Source: Lewinellaceae bacterium (GTDB taxonomy: Bacteria; Bacteroidota; Bacteroidia; Chitinophagales; Saprospiraceae). From it: a DNA stretch of 64,000 nucleotides. The notes below the pieces were generated by a model. That model saw only the letters and a list, made by a program, of their open reading frames with translations. It was not told the origin of the DNA and did not search any database. A program made the position numbers and the translations under genes. Below, in pieces: positions 1 to 7,702 of the stretch; within the stretch, counting starts at the first letter, position 1, and every line of letters begins with the position of its first letter. The stretch covers positions 30,154-94,153 of the forward strand of contig JACJXV010000008.1 in NCBI GenBank assembly GCA_020636445.1, written 5' to 3'.

Positions 1-1185
1 CTGGTGCGCCAGCCGGGCGAAGTTATCGGTACTGGGGCCGAATAAACGGGCAAATTCCTTAGGATGCGGAGTCAGGATGGCTCCGGGAGGAATTTTTGTC
101 GCCCACTCATTGGCGGCAATGATATTCAGTGCGTCAGCATCGAGTACCAGCGGGCCATGATAGGATTCCAGTAAGGTCAGCAGGGCAGCAGCAGTACTTG
201 GTTTTTGCCCAAGCCCCGGACCGGCTCCTATCGCCTGAAAGCGTTCCAGATCGGGAATTTCGGAGCATTGAAACTGATGCCGGTCGATACTGGCCATCGC
301 TTCCGGAACACTCATCTGGATGATCTCGTAACCACAACGGGGGACATGTACCTGCAATAAACCAATGCCACTGCGCAGCGCAGCCCGTGCACTTAAGATC
401 GCTGCGCCCATCATCCCATAACTGCCGCTAATGAGCAAAGCGTGGCCAAAAGTACCCTTGTGGGCAAAGCGCTGGCGGGGATGCACCCACCCGGCTGCCT
501 GTGATTCCTCAACATAGGAATACGGCGAAGGGGTTTGGGCCGGATACGCTGGATGCAGACCAATGGGGGCTACCCCCCATTCCCCCGTAAAGAGATTACT
601 CTCCGGAAAAAAGAAGGCAAGTTTGGGAACCTCAAAAGTAAGGGTATAGTCAGCCCGGAAGGCGGTCCCGGTGGTGGGGCTATCGGCAAATAACCCCGAA
701 GGAATATCCAGTGAGATTTTTGGCCCCGCGAACTGACTAAAATGGTCAAGGACGGTTGCCCAATAACCCGTTACGGGGCGATTTAAACCAGAACCGAACA
801 GGGCATCTACGAAAATGGCATTGGGGGGGATGTCGGGAAGAGGGTCTCCGGTTTTGAGCCTGAGTTGGATTACTCCGCTATGGCCCGGTAAGCGTTGGAG
901 GTTCGTTTTGAAATCTGCACTGGGATTACTGCCCACCTCTGCCAGGATAACCGTGGGATCATAGCCTTGCAGGTGCAACTGACGGGCGGCGGCCAGCCCA
1001 TCTCCCCCATTGTTTCCAGGGCCACAGAGCAATACCACCTGTTGAGGCAGCTCAGGAAATCGCGAGGTGAACCATGCAGTAAAGGCACTAACAGCACGTT
1101 CCATCAGGTCTATCGAGGCAATCGGCTCCTGGGCAATTGTAAAGGCATCCCATTGGCGGATCTGTTCGGCGGTGAAAATTTTCAT
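1..1185 (-). CDS. nnr: Bifunctional NAD(P)H-hydrate epimerase / ADP-dependent dehydratase (3' end cut by window)
   Basis: Repairs damaged NADHX/NADPHX: the N-terminal YjeF_N domain epimerises the R and S hydrates and the C-terminal ribokinase-like domain dehydrates the S form with ADP. The ATG is at 1185-1183 and the frame stays open to base 1, giving 395 residues of an enzyme usually near 500. The epimerase signature GPGNNGGDGLAAARQL lies at about residues 55-70, followed by FVDALFGSGLNRP. The start of the dehydratase domain is visible (HKGTFGHALLISGSYGMMG, later LTPHPKEFARLFG); the ATP-site AGTGDVL-type motif would lie outside the window. It is divergent from the permease at 1388. Family assignment is firm; only the 3' third is missing. 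Confidence 0.93.
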   Translation of the reverse strand, partial: MKIFTAEQIRQWDAFTIAQEPIASIDLMERAVSAFTAWFTSRFPELPQQVVLLCGPGNNGGDGLAAARQLHLQGYDPTVILAEVGSNPSADFKTNLQRLPGHSGVIQLRLKTGDPLPDIPPNAIFVDALFGSGLNRPVTGYWATVLDHFSQFAGPKISLDIPSGLFADSPTTGTAFRADYTLTFEVPKLAFFFPESNLFTGEWGVAPIGLHPAYPAQTPSPYSYVEESQAAGWVHPRQRFAHKGTFGHALLISGSYGMMGAAILSARAALRSGIGLLQVHVPRCGYEIIQMSVPEAMASIDRHQFQCSEIPDLERFQAIGAGPGLGQKPSTAAALLTLLESYHGPLVLDADALNIIAANEWATKIPPGAILTPHPKEFARLFGPSTDNFARLAHQ

Positions 1186-1387
1186 GTTGCCTGTTTTTTA
1201 AGGGTTACCGGAGCAACCGGGTAAAAGATACTCCATTTCCGGTAATTGCCGAAGTGACCTTTGAATCCTTGGCAGGGAATAGATACCCCGTACAGGTCTT
1301 TAGAAAAAACAGGGAGCTATTAGCTACAGGATCGGTAAAGAATTTTTACTTTAAGTGGATTGAAAACCCAATGATGCCGTTAGCCCT

Positions 1388-2743
1388 ATGAATGCAAACA
1401 CCACGCCCCACCGCCTGGGCCTCTTTTCGGTTACCATGATTGTGGTTAGCCTGATTATTGGCATGGGGATTTTTAAAACCCCGGCTCTTATTGCAGCTAC
1501 GGCAGGAACACCTACCATTTTTTTCATGGCCTGGATCCTGGGAGGAATGATTGCTTTTAGTGGAGCCATTACCTTCGCTGAAATCGGATTGCGGATGCCG
1601 GTTACGGGAGCTTTTTACCAGATTTTTTCCCGCTGCTATCATCCAGCCGTAGGGTTTATGGTCAACATGGTCATTTTGGTAAGTAATGCTGCCTCCTTAG
1701 CCATTGTTGCGCTCATCGGTGCGGATTATGTCAGTGACCTGGTTTATGGTCACCCTGCCGGCAGGTGGTTTAATACCGGGTTAGCGGTTTTGGCCGTAGC
1801 TTTATTCTATGGGGTTAATTTATTGGGACTCCGTAGTAGTAGTTATACCCAAAATGTCATGACGGTAGTCAAGGTAGGCCTGATCCTGGTTTTAATCTCA
1901 GCAGCCTTTACGGGCCTTTCCGTTGCTCCGCACGGGTATGAGGAAGGAGAGGTGTTTACCTATACGGGGGATAATGGTCTTTTACTGCTCTGGATGAGCC
2001 TGATTGCGGTTTGTTTTACCTTCGGCGGGTATCAACAAACCATAAACTTCGGCGGAGAAGTGCGTCGGCCGCAAACGTTACCTAAAGGAATATTCTGGGG
2101 GATCTTAATTGTGATGATACTTTATCTGGCTATTAATTATGCTTATGTGGAGGTAATTGGCTTTACCGAAATCCGCAATGCTTCCGCGATAGGAGCCTTG
2201 TTGTGTGAGGCCTGGTTTGGATCAGCGGGGGCGAAGATTTTTGATGCGGCGATGTTTTTATCTGTATTAGCCTATGTGAACATCCTGCTGATGAGCAACC
2301 CCCGGGTGATGTATGCGATGAGTGAAGACAAGGTGCTTCCCGCCTGGTTTCGCCAACGTAGCGCACGTACGGGAGCATTGGTGCCGGGGCTTACGGTTTT
2401 TGCTGTACTTACGATAATGATTACATTTATTGGCAAGGGTGTGGATCAGATCCTGGGCTTTACGATGTTCCTGGACAGTATTGGCATGTGTACCTCGGCT
2501 TTTACCTTGTTTATCCTGCGTCGGCGAGGAGAAGGAGAGGCGAATGCTGGTCATGTATGGAATCGCTATACGCCCTGGCTGGCGGGTTTTTTCGTCACCC
2601 TCTATGGATTAGTGGCGGCGGCAGTGGTGGTTAAGAGCCCTGGCTCGGCAGCTATTGGATTGGGGCTATTATTGTTGTTTTTAGTGCTTTACCTGGTGTT
2701 GATTCGCCCGGCAAAGCAAGTGGTAACCAATCTTGATTTATGA
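1388..2743 (+). CDS. APC-family amino acid permease
   Basis: Integral inner-membrane amino acid transporter of the amino acid-polyamine-organocation superfamily. The 451 residues form about 12 hydrophobic segments. The first helix carries the substrate-site glycine motif (SLIIGMGIFKTPALIA, about residues 21-36), followed by a GGMIAFSGAITFAEIGLRMP segment typical of LAT/permease members. The gene overlaps the following PLP enzyme by 4 bases (ATGA), so the two are almost certainly co-transcribed and translationally coupled. The partner is a trans-sulfuration-type enzyme, so a sulfur amino acid or a related beta/gamma-substituted amino acid is a reasonable substrate guess. That is inference: the sequence alone does not fix the substrate. 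Confidence 0.9.
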   Translation: MNANTTPHRLGLFSVTMIVVSLIIGMGIFKTPALIAATAGTPTIFFMAWILGGMIAFSGAITFAEIGLRMPVTGAFYQIFSRCYHPAVGFMVNMVILVSNAASLAIVALIGADYVSDLVYGHPAGRWFNTGLAVLAVALFYGVNLLGLRSSSYTQNVMTVVKVGLILVLISAAFTGLSVAPHGYEEGEVFTYTGDNGLLLLWMSLIAVCFTFGGYQQTINFGGEVRRPQTLPKGIFWGILIVMILYLAINYAYVEVIGFTEIRNASAIGALLCEAWFGSAGAKIFDAAMFLSVLAYVNILLMSNPRVMYAMSEDKVLPAWFRQRSARTGALVPGLTVFAVLTIMITFIGKGVDQILGFTMFLDSIGMCTSAFTLFILRRRGEGEANAGHVWNRYTPWLAGFFVTLYGLVAAAVVVKSPGSAAIGLGLLLLFLVLYLVLIRPAKQVVTNLDL

Positions 2744-3912
2744 TGGAACCTATGGATCTCTCTTTCATATTAAATGAACTAGGGGAAGAGCGCGATGGAT
2801 ACTTTGGGGCTATTGCCCCACCGATTATTCAGACGAGCAATTTTCGGGTAAAGAAAGTGGACGAACTGCGGGGTTTATTCGCCGATGAGTATAGTGGTTA
2901 TCTGTACAGCCGGGGTATTAACCCTACGGTGGATATCCTGCGGCAGAAATTAGCGGCACTCGATGGGGCAGAAGATGCTTTGGTCTTTAATAGTGGTGCC
3001 GCCGCTATTTTTGCCGGCGTGGTTTCCCAGGTAGCTGCGGGCGATCATATTATCTCCGTTCGTGAGCCTTACACCTGGGCCCGGCAGATGTTTGACCAGA
3101 TATTACCGCGTTTTCAGGTAACGACAACCTACGTGGATGGTACTATTATCGAAAACTTCACCGCAGCCCTGCAACCCAATACCCGGTTAATCTATCTGGA
3201 GAGTCCAAATAGTTGGACCTTCGCGCTACAGGACCTGGCCGCAGTAAGTGCCCTGGCTCGGGAGCATGGCATTGTCACGATCTGTGATAACAGCTATTGC
3301 ACGCCGCTCTTCCAGCAGCCTATAGCGTTGGGTGTTGACCTGGTTTTGCAAAGTGCTACCAAGTACATCAGTGGACATAGCGATACGGTCGCCGGGGTAT
3401 TGAGCGGTCGCCGGGAACGGATCAAGAAGATTTTTGATTCGGAATACCTCAATATTGGAAGTGGTATCCAACCTTTTAATGCCTGGTTGTTGATTAGGGG
3501 GTTACGAACGTTGCCTGCCCGTTTGGAGCGCTGCACCCGAACCCTTGCTCAGGTGCTTCCCTTTCTAAAGCAACACCCGCGGATTGAAGCAGTGTGGTTT
3601 CCGTTGGATGAAGATTTCCCCCAAATTGCACTGGCCCGTCAACAAATGAAGGGGGCTTGTGGGCTGGTCACCCTGGTGATGAAAGCGAAGACACGCGCTG
3701 AGATCGTACGTTTTTGTGAGCGGCTGCAACACATCCTGCTGGCCGTGAGCTGGGGCGGACATGAAAGCCTGGTTATTCCCCGCTGTGCCAGTTTGCAGGA
3801 GGCAGAATTTGATGCAAATAATCAGGACCATCGCCTGGTGCGCTTATACATCGGGTTGGAAGATGCAGACTACTTGATTGCGGACCTGGATCAGGCCCTG
3901 GCTCAAATGTAA
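2740..3912 (+). CDS. Trans-sulfuration-type PLP enzyme (cystathionine gamma-synthase / methionine gamma-lyase family)
   Basis: A fold-type I PLP enzyme of the Cys/Met metabolism family, 390 residues, close to the usual 380-400. The Schiff-base lysine is K208 in SATKYISGHSD. The upstream SRGINPTVDILRQKLAALDGAEDA and SGAAAIFAG stretches match the family's YSR and phosphate-binding regions (here LYSRGINPT). Possible starts are the listed ATG, the next codon ATG, or residue 5 (MDLSF). It overlaps the permease by 4 bp. The family includes synthases and lyases (cystathionine gamma-synthase, cystathionine beta/gamma-lyase, methionine gamma-lyase), and exact specificity cannot be read from sequence. 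The tight link to a transporter suggests catabolism of an imported amino acid rather than biosynthesis. Confidence 0.88.
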   Translation: MMEPMDLSFILNELGEERDGYFGAIAPPIIQTSNFRVKKVDELRGLFADEYSGYLYSRGINPTVDILRQKLAALDGAEDALVFNSGAAAIFAGVVSQVAAGDHIISVREPYTWARQMFDQILPRFQVTTTYVDGTIIENFTAALQPNTRLIYLESPNSWTFALQDLAAVSALAREHGIVTICDNSYCTPLFQQPIALGVDLVLQSATKYISGHSDTVAGVLSGRRERIKKIFDSEYLNIGSGIQPFNAWLLIRGLRTLPARLERCTRTLAQVLPFLKQHPRIEAVWFPLDEDFPQIALARQQMKGACGLVTLVMKAKTRAEIVRFCERLQHILLAVSWGGHESLVIPRCASLQEAEFDANNQDHRLVRLYIGLEDADYLIADLDQALAQM

Positions 3913-3942
3913 AATCCCGACCCGGACTAAACCATTTCGACA

Positions 3943-4560
3943 ATGAAAAAAACCGAACGCCGATTGGCAGCCCAACTCGTTGCTAATTCCCTGGATTTAC
4001 AATTCACTGCTACAGATGAGTGGGGCATGTTGCCCCTGTTGAAGGGGTTTGAATTGTTCCGCAAGGGAGTGAATAAGAAGATCACTAACGTTATGCAACG
4101 CAAAGGGGATATGCTGGAATACCACGTTCGGATTTTTGATTACCAGTATACCATAAGTTCAGGAAAAACATCAGTTACCTATAATCAGTCCGTTTTTTTT
4201 CTGGAGTCAAAAGAACTGGGGTTGCCGGAGTTTTGGATGCGCCCCGAACACCTTTTTCACCGGATTGGAGAATGGTTTGGGCGTCGGGATATTGACTTTG
4301 AAGAATACCCGGAATTCTCGCGGCGGTACTTTCTTACCAGTCCGGATGAGGATTACCTGCGTGCTTCACTGGGGGATGCCTTTTTACGCTTTTTCAGCGT
4401 CGAAAAGAAGTGGATTCTGGAAGGGGTTGGGTACTTTTTGATTTTTTATCAGCATAATAATCTATTTGAACCCCTGCAGATGCGTCAATTTTATGAGCAG
4501 GGAACTCAACTTGCCGAGTGGTTAAAAAAGCGCGACTGGGCGGATCCCACGGCCAACTGA
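3943..4560 (+). CDS. Hypothetical protein, 205 aa, soluble
   Basis: Not recognised with confidence. A 205-residue soluble protein without a signal peptide or membrane helix. It has a basic N-terminus, then an alternating hydrophobic/aromatic pattern (HVRIFDYQYTISSGKTSVTY) that resembles the beta-rich core of small DUF3137-like proteins, and an aromatic-rich C-terminal half. It starts 30 bp after the PLP enzyme on the same strand, so it may be the third gene of that operon. It abuts the convergent YecM-like gene with no spacer: the stop codons are back to back at 4558-4563. Coding is supported by length, the ATG start and tight packing. Confidence 0.7.
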   Translation: MKKTERRLAAQLVANSLDLQFTATDEWGMLPLLKGFELFRKGVNKKITNVMQRKGDMLEYHVRIFDYQYTISSGKTSVTYNQSVFFLESKELGLPEFWMRPEHLFHRIGEWFGRRDIDFEEYPEFSRRYFLTSPDEDYLRASLGDAFLRFFSVEKKWILEGVGYFLIFYQHNNLFEPLQMRQFYEQGTQLAEWLKKRDWADPTAN

Positions 4561-5064
4561 TTATCGCTCCAGCACGGTAATGACGTAGTGTAAGCTATTT
4601 TCATGAAATTTAACACTGCCCTCCGGATACCGAATCCGAACATCGCGATTTAGCGGCTTGTTAAAATCCGAAAGGTCAAAAGGAATGGTGGGGTACTGCA
4701 TTAGCCATTCTTCCAGAGGTTTATCCACCACCATTTCAAAATGTTCGAACCCCTCAGCGTAGGGGCTGCCGGACTTTGGAGCGGGTAATTCCAAACAGGG
4801 TATTTCGAATCCCTCAAACACAATTGGCTGATGCAACTGAAAAGTGGCAATAGGCCGGCCGGCAACAGGCGTTTCCGCCAATAAATTCCCCCATGCACCT
4901 AGTTGCTGTCGTAAGGCCCAATAGCGCTCCTGCGTTGCGACCCGATAACATAAATGATCAATTGTTAGTCCTTGTACGGTAATATGGTCCCCTTGCAGTC
5001 TGGCCAGCATGACTTCCAGAAATGGCCGGGGATTTTCCAAAACATCAAAGAGGTTAGTATTCAT
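4561..5064 (-). CDS. YecM-like VOC-superfamily protein (DUF991)
   Basis: A 167-residue protein resembling E. coli YecM, a member of the vicinal oxygen chelate fold with a putative metal site but no known reaction. Matching features are the DHLCYRVAT segment near residues 36-44, PIATFQLHQPIVFEGFEIPC in the middle, ELPAPKSGSPYAEGFEHFEMV with its histidine and glutamates, and the terminal SVKFHENSLHYVI. These His/Glu positions are the likely metal ligands. It is divergent from the dodecin gene, with about 100 bp between starts, and convergent with the preceding hypothetical gene. Family match is good; function is unknown. Confidence 0.85.
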   Translation of the reverse strand: MNTNLFDVLENPRPFLEVMLARLQGDHITVQGLTIDHLCYRVATQERYWALRQQLGAWGNLLAETPVAGRPIATFQLHQPIVFEGFEIPCLELPAPKSGSPYAEGFEHFEMVVDKPLEEWLMQYPTIPFDLSDFNKPLNRDVRIRYPEGSVKFHENSLHYVITVLER

Positions 5065-5103
5065 AGGAAGCTTAGATTTCAGGGGTGACCCACCCTGCTG
5101 AAA

Positions 5104-5133
5104 TTTGGGGACTTGATTGGCCCTTGATTTTTG
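5104..5133 (+). promoter_or_regulatory. Candidate Bacteroidota-type promoter of the dodecin gene
   Basis: TTTG at 5104-5107 (-33-like) and GATTTTTG at 5126-5133 (near the TAnnTTTG -7 consensus) are 18 bp apart, upstream of the dodecin ATG at 5162. Pattern match only. Confidence 0.45.
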
Positions 5134-5161
5134 CGTAAATTAAAAGAAAATCAACCAAATT

Positions 5162-5371
5162 ATGGCTATCGTAAAAGTAATCGAAGTAATTGCATCTTCC
5201 GACAAGAGTATTGATGACGCCGTGCGCAAAGCCGTTAAAGAAGCCGCTAAGAGTGTACGGAATATCGATTCGGTATATGTGAAAGACATAAAAGCACACG
5301 TGAAGAATGGTGAAATAAGCACCTTTGGGGTTATTTGTAAAATTTCTTTCCGGGTTGGCGATGATGATTAA
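5162..5371 (+). CDS. Dodecin family flavin-binding protein
   Basis: A 69-residue dodecin: a small alpha-beta protein that assembles into a hollow dodecamer and stores flavins (in some bacteria also CoA). The sequence follows the family pattern throughout: a KVIEVIASSDKSIDDAVRKA first strand and helix, EAAKSVRNIDSVYVKDIKA for the flavin-stacking region, then a final strand ending ISFRV. Length matches the usual 65-75. It is a single gene with its own candidate promoter, and the next gene is over 500 bp downstream. The position equivalent to the ring-stacking Trp is not obvious here, as in several non-archaeal dodecins, so ligand preference is open. Confidence 0.93.
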   Translation: MAIVKVIEVIASSDKSIDDAVRKAVKEAAKSVRNIDSVYVKDIKAHVKNGEISTFGVICKISFRVGDDD

Positions 5372-5467
5372 GGGGTGAAGGTTCTGTTTGTTTAATTTCC
5401 AGACGGACGGAATAGATTCCGGTTTGTTTTCCAGTTTTGAGAAAACAAAGGGTGATTTTTATGTCTA

Positions 5468-5644
5468 TAGTGCTTTGTCAACTAAGAATTTAGATGTTCA
5501 GAATCCCCCGGGAAAACCTTCCGGATTTTCCATTGCGCCTGATTATTCACCGAAATTTCTCGCAACGACGCAAAGACGCAACGAGATATAGCGGATTCGC
5601 TTCACGTTTTTTTAATCCTTAATTTCGTAATTGACAGAACACTA
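5468..5644. repeat. MITE-like element A, copy 1 (177 bp)
   Basis: Bounded by inverted ends TAGTGCTTTGTCAA (5468-5481) and TTGACAGAACACTA (5631-5644). The interior is about 80% alike by eye to 52359-52538, including the shared words GGATTTTCCATTGCGCCTGA and CGAAATTTCTCGCAACGACG. No protein is encoded. The structure (short, inverted ends, repeated at unlinked sites) is that of a MITE; the parent transposon is not in the window. Confidence 0.75.
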
Positions 5645-5668
5645 GTGTTCTGTCAATTACGAAATTAA
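5619..5668. repeat. 50-bp perfect palindrome
   Basis: Every base from 5619 pairs with its partner up to 5668 around the centre ACTAGT (5641-5646). It is formed by the right end of element A (TTGACAGAACACTA) followed at once by its mirror image. It could be the joint of two element ends or a rho-independent type hairpin; no U-run follows. Confidence 0.85.
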
Positions 5669-5931
5669 ATGTAAGGTGTTGTCGCTCTCCTGGCGCTGGG
5701 TATTTTGAGCGTTACTCGTTGGGTGTTGAGCGTTTTTTATCCGCTTACGCCTGGCTGCGGCTGGTGGTTCCTGCACTTCGGCTCCTTTCGGTTCCGCTCA
5801 GTAACCAAGCGAAGTCAAAGGGCTGATCCGCCGGCGGCGGATAAGTTTCTGATTTCCCAGTTTAGTCTGCCTGATGTTTACTTTTGTCAAGCCAACGGTA
5901 AAAATACGCCGTGCTAAAATCTGAAGCGACG

Positions 5932-7041
5932 ATGCCATCCAATCAACCTTTTGCTGGAATTACGATCATTGAACTTGCCTCGGTTCTGGCAGGACCTGCA
6001 GTGGGTATGTTTTTTGCTGAGCTGGGTGCTCGCGTGATCAAAATTGAAAACCGGAAAACGGGCGGCGATGTGACGCGGCGCTGGAAACTACCCACGGAGG
6101 ATCCCCAGGGAGAATTCTCCGCGTATTACGCCAGTGTGAATTATGGCAAAGAGGTTTTACTGGTTGATTTGGCAGATCCAGAGGATCGTGCCTGGTTAGA
6201 CAGCCTGCTGATGACTGCGGACGTGGTGTTGAGTAACTTCCGACCGGCGGCGGCACAGCGTTTGGGCCTAGATTTTGCTTCCCTGCACCAGCGGTTCCCC
6301 CGCCTGATCCAGGGCGAGATTACCGGCTTTGGGGATGACGATCCAGATCGCCCCGCCTTTGATATGGTTTTACAAGCGGAGGCGGGCTTTTTGTATATGT
6401 GTGGGGAGCCGGGGCGGAATCCTGTGAAAATGCCGGTCGCTTTGATCGACTTAATGGCCGCTCACCAGTTAAAAGAGGGGTTATTGTTAGCCTTGTGGGA
6501 AAGGGAAAAGACCGGGCTAGGGAGCCGTGTACATTGCTCGTTACTGGCTGCGGCATTAGCTTCGCTGGCGAACCAGGCTACAAACTGGCTCATGGGGGCC
6601 ACTATTCCCCAACCCATGGGTAGTTGCCACCCAAATATTGCGCCCTACGGTGATATTTACCGGTGTGCGGATGGGAAAAGCCTGGTGCTGGCCATTGGCA
6701 CTGAAGCGCATTTTCGTTGTTTATGCCAGGTCCTGGAGCTTGAAAAACTAATCCTGGATACTCGCTTCACCCGCAATGCGGAGCGGGTCAGATACCGGGA
6801 TGCTTTGAATGCTCTGCTGGCACCAGCTATAGTTGCCTGGGAAAGAGATGTCTTAATGACCCGATTAAACGATGTTGGTGTGCCGGCAGGAGCTGTGCGA
6901 AACATGGCCGAAGTATTGTCTCTGCCTGGCGCTGAGCGCAGCCTGCTGATCTATACTTTGCCTGACGGGACTCCTGCCCGGTGCCTCCGCACAGTGGCAT
7001 TTGATTGGGAAAGCGGGGCGTCCTTTGAAAATAGCGGTTGA
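5932..7041 (+). CDS. CaiB/BaiF (family III) CoA transferase
   Basis: Family III CoA transferases move CoA between carboxylic acids through an aspartyl-CoA thioester. The N-terminus shows the family start ITIIELASVLAGPAVGMFFAELGARVIKIE and the SNFRPAAAQRLGL segment. The catalytic aspartate is most likely D144 in FDMVLQAEAGF (numbering from the ATG at 5932). I chose that ATG over an upstream GTG at 5911 because the conserved domain begins just after it. At 369 residues it is slightly short of the ~380-430 norm. No acyl-CoA pathway gene is adjacent, so the acid substrate is unknown. The gene stands alone between repeat-rich spacers. Confidence 0.9.
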   Translation: MPSNQPFAGITIIELASVLAGPAVGMFFAELGARVIKIENRKTGGDVTRRWKLPTEDPQGEFSAYYASVNYGKEVLLVDLADPEDRAWLDSLLMTADVVLSNFRPAAAQRLGLDFASLHQRFPRLIQGEITGFGDDDPDRPAFDMVLQAEAGFLYMCGEPGRNPVKMPVALIDLMAAHQLKEGLLLALWEREKTGLGSRVHCSLLAAALASLANQATNWLMGATIPQPMGSCHPNIAPYGDIYRCADGKSLVLAIGTEAHFRCLCQVLELEKLILDTRFTRNAERVRYRDALNALLAPAIVAWERDVLMTRLNDVGVPAGAVRNMAEVLSLPGAERSLLIYTLPDGTPARCLRTVAFDWESGASFENSG

Positions 7042-7166
7042 TCGATGATAAAAGCGATTTCATCGATAAAAAATATTCGTTGGTCGATGAATTTATACAG
7101 GGAAAATAATATCTTGATCGAACCGATTGAAAATTATGAAGGTGCCATCCACTAAAAACAGTAGCG

Positions 7167-7445
7167 ATGAGATACCTCCTTACCTTTTGCGTTTGCGCTT
7201 TACTGATTGCCCTTAATTCCTGTGCTATTTTGGAAGGCCCGGCTGATCATCATGAGGTCTTGCGTATTGATACCCACTATCGTAGTAAGCAAATTTCCGT
7301 ACAGGAGGTTCCCCATGTTGATCACCTTACTGGATATTCGGCTAATCCGGGGCAATATAGCCCTATATGGACACCAACTAGCGCCGGACAAATGTATGAC
7401 CGATACGGGGCTGAGTGGGTCAATGCTTATCCCTGGAAGCATTAA
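7167..7445 (+). CDS. Small lipoprotein, hypothetical
   Basis: A 92-residue precursor with an N-terminal hydrophobic signal and a lipobox (ALNSC; Cys19), so it should be exported and lipidated. The mature part is about 74 residues, polar, with several Tyr/Trp/His residues near the C-terminus (YGAEWVNAYPWKH) and no family I recognise. It lies 125 bp after the CoA transferase on the same strand, so co-transcription is possible but not implied. The signal sequence and lipobox are the main evidence that this short frame is real. Confidence 0.65.
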   Translation: MRYLLTFCVCALLIALNSCAILEGPADHHEVLRIDTHYRSKQISVQEVPHVDHLTGYSANPGQYSPIWTPTSAGQMYDRYGAEWVNAYPWKH

Positions 7446-7619
7446 TGAAATAATGAATTTCAGGAATTCAATTGCCTATGTTTTGGAACAAGTTTCAATG
7501 TTCTGATGCCTGATTATTAGATTGAATTCAGGCCCATTAAATTTTTGGTGCCAACTCTTCTGAGCTTTTGTTGCAATGCCTTTCTACGTTTTATTAGCCT
7601 TACCAGGGCTGAGCCTAAA

Positions 7620-7665
7620 AGAAGCATCCCGAATTTTGAACTATGCCAAAATCCGGGATGCTTCT
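7620..7665. terminator. Bidirectional terminator
   Basis: About 18-bp stem (AGAAGCATCCCGAATTTTG / CAAAATCCGGGATGCTTCT, one mismatch) with an 8-nt loop. On the minus strand it is followed by CTTCTTTT, 40 bp after the stop of the metalloprotease gene; the plus side has TTCTTGTTT. Confidence 0.7.
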
Positions 7666-7702
7666 TGTTTATAATATTTGTCAAAGAAGGTAATATTTGG
7701 GA

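Larger units (their letters stand above)
5372..5931. other. Non-coding gap with repeats before the CoA-transferase gene
   Basis: No credible gene. It holds a MITE-like element (5468-5644), a 50-bp perfect palindrome overlapping the end of that element (5619-5668), a degenerate 7-bp-periodic block (about 5708-5737, built from CGTTACT/CGTTGGG/TGTTGAG units) and a GC-rich direct-repeat stretch near 5820-5860. A 70-codon open frame at 5705-5917 consists of this repeat DNA and is not called. Confidence 0.7.

Noticed and set aside
1186..1387. Possible SAM-type riboswitch before the permease/PLP enzyme pair
   Set aside because: A short GGTTACC...GGGTAA pairing is present, but I could not match the core motifs of any SAM riboswitch class.
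5705..5917. 70-codon frame before the CoA transferase
   Set aside because: Made of heptamer and hairpin repeat DNA; no domain, and its end overlaps the true gene region.
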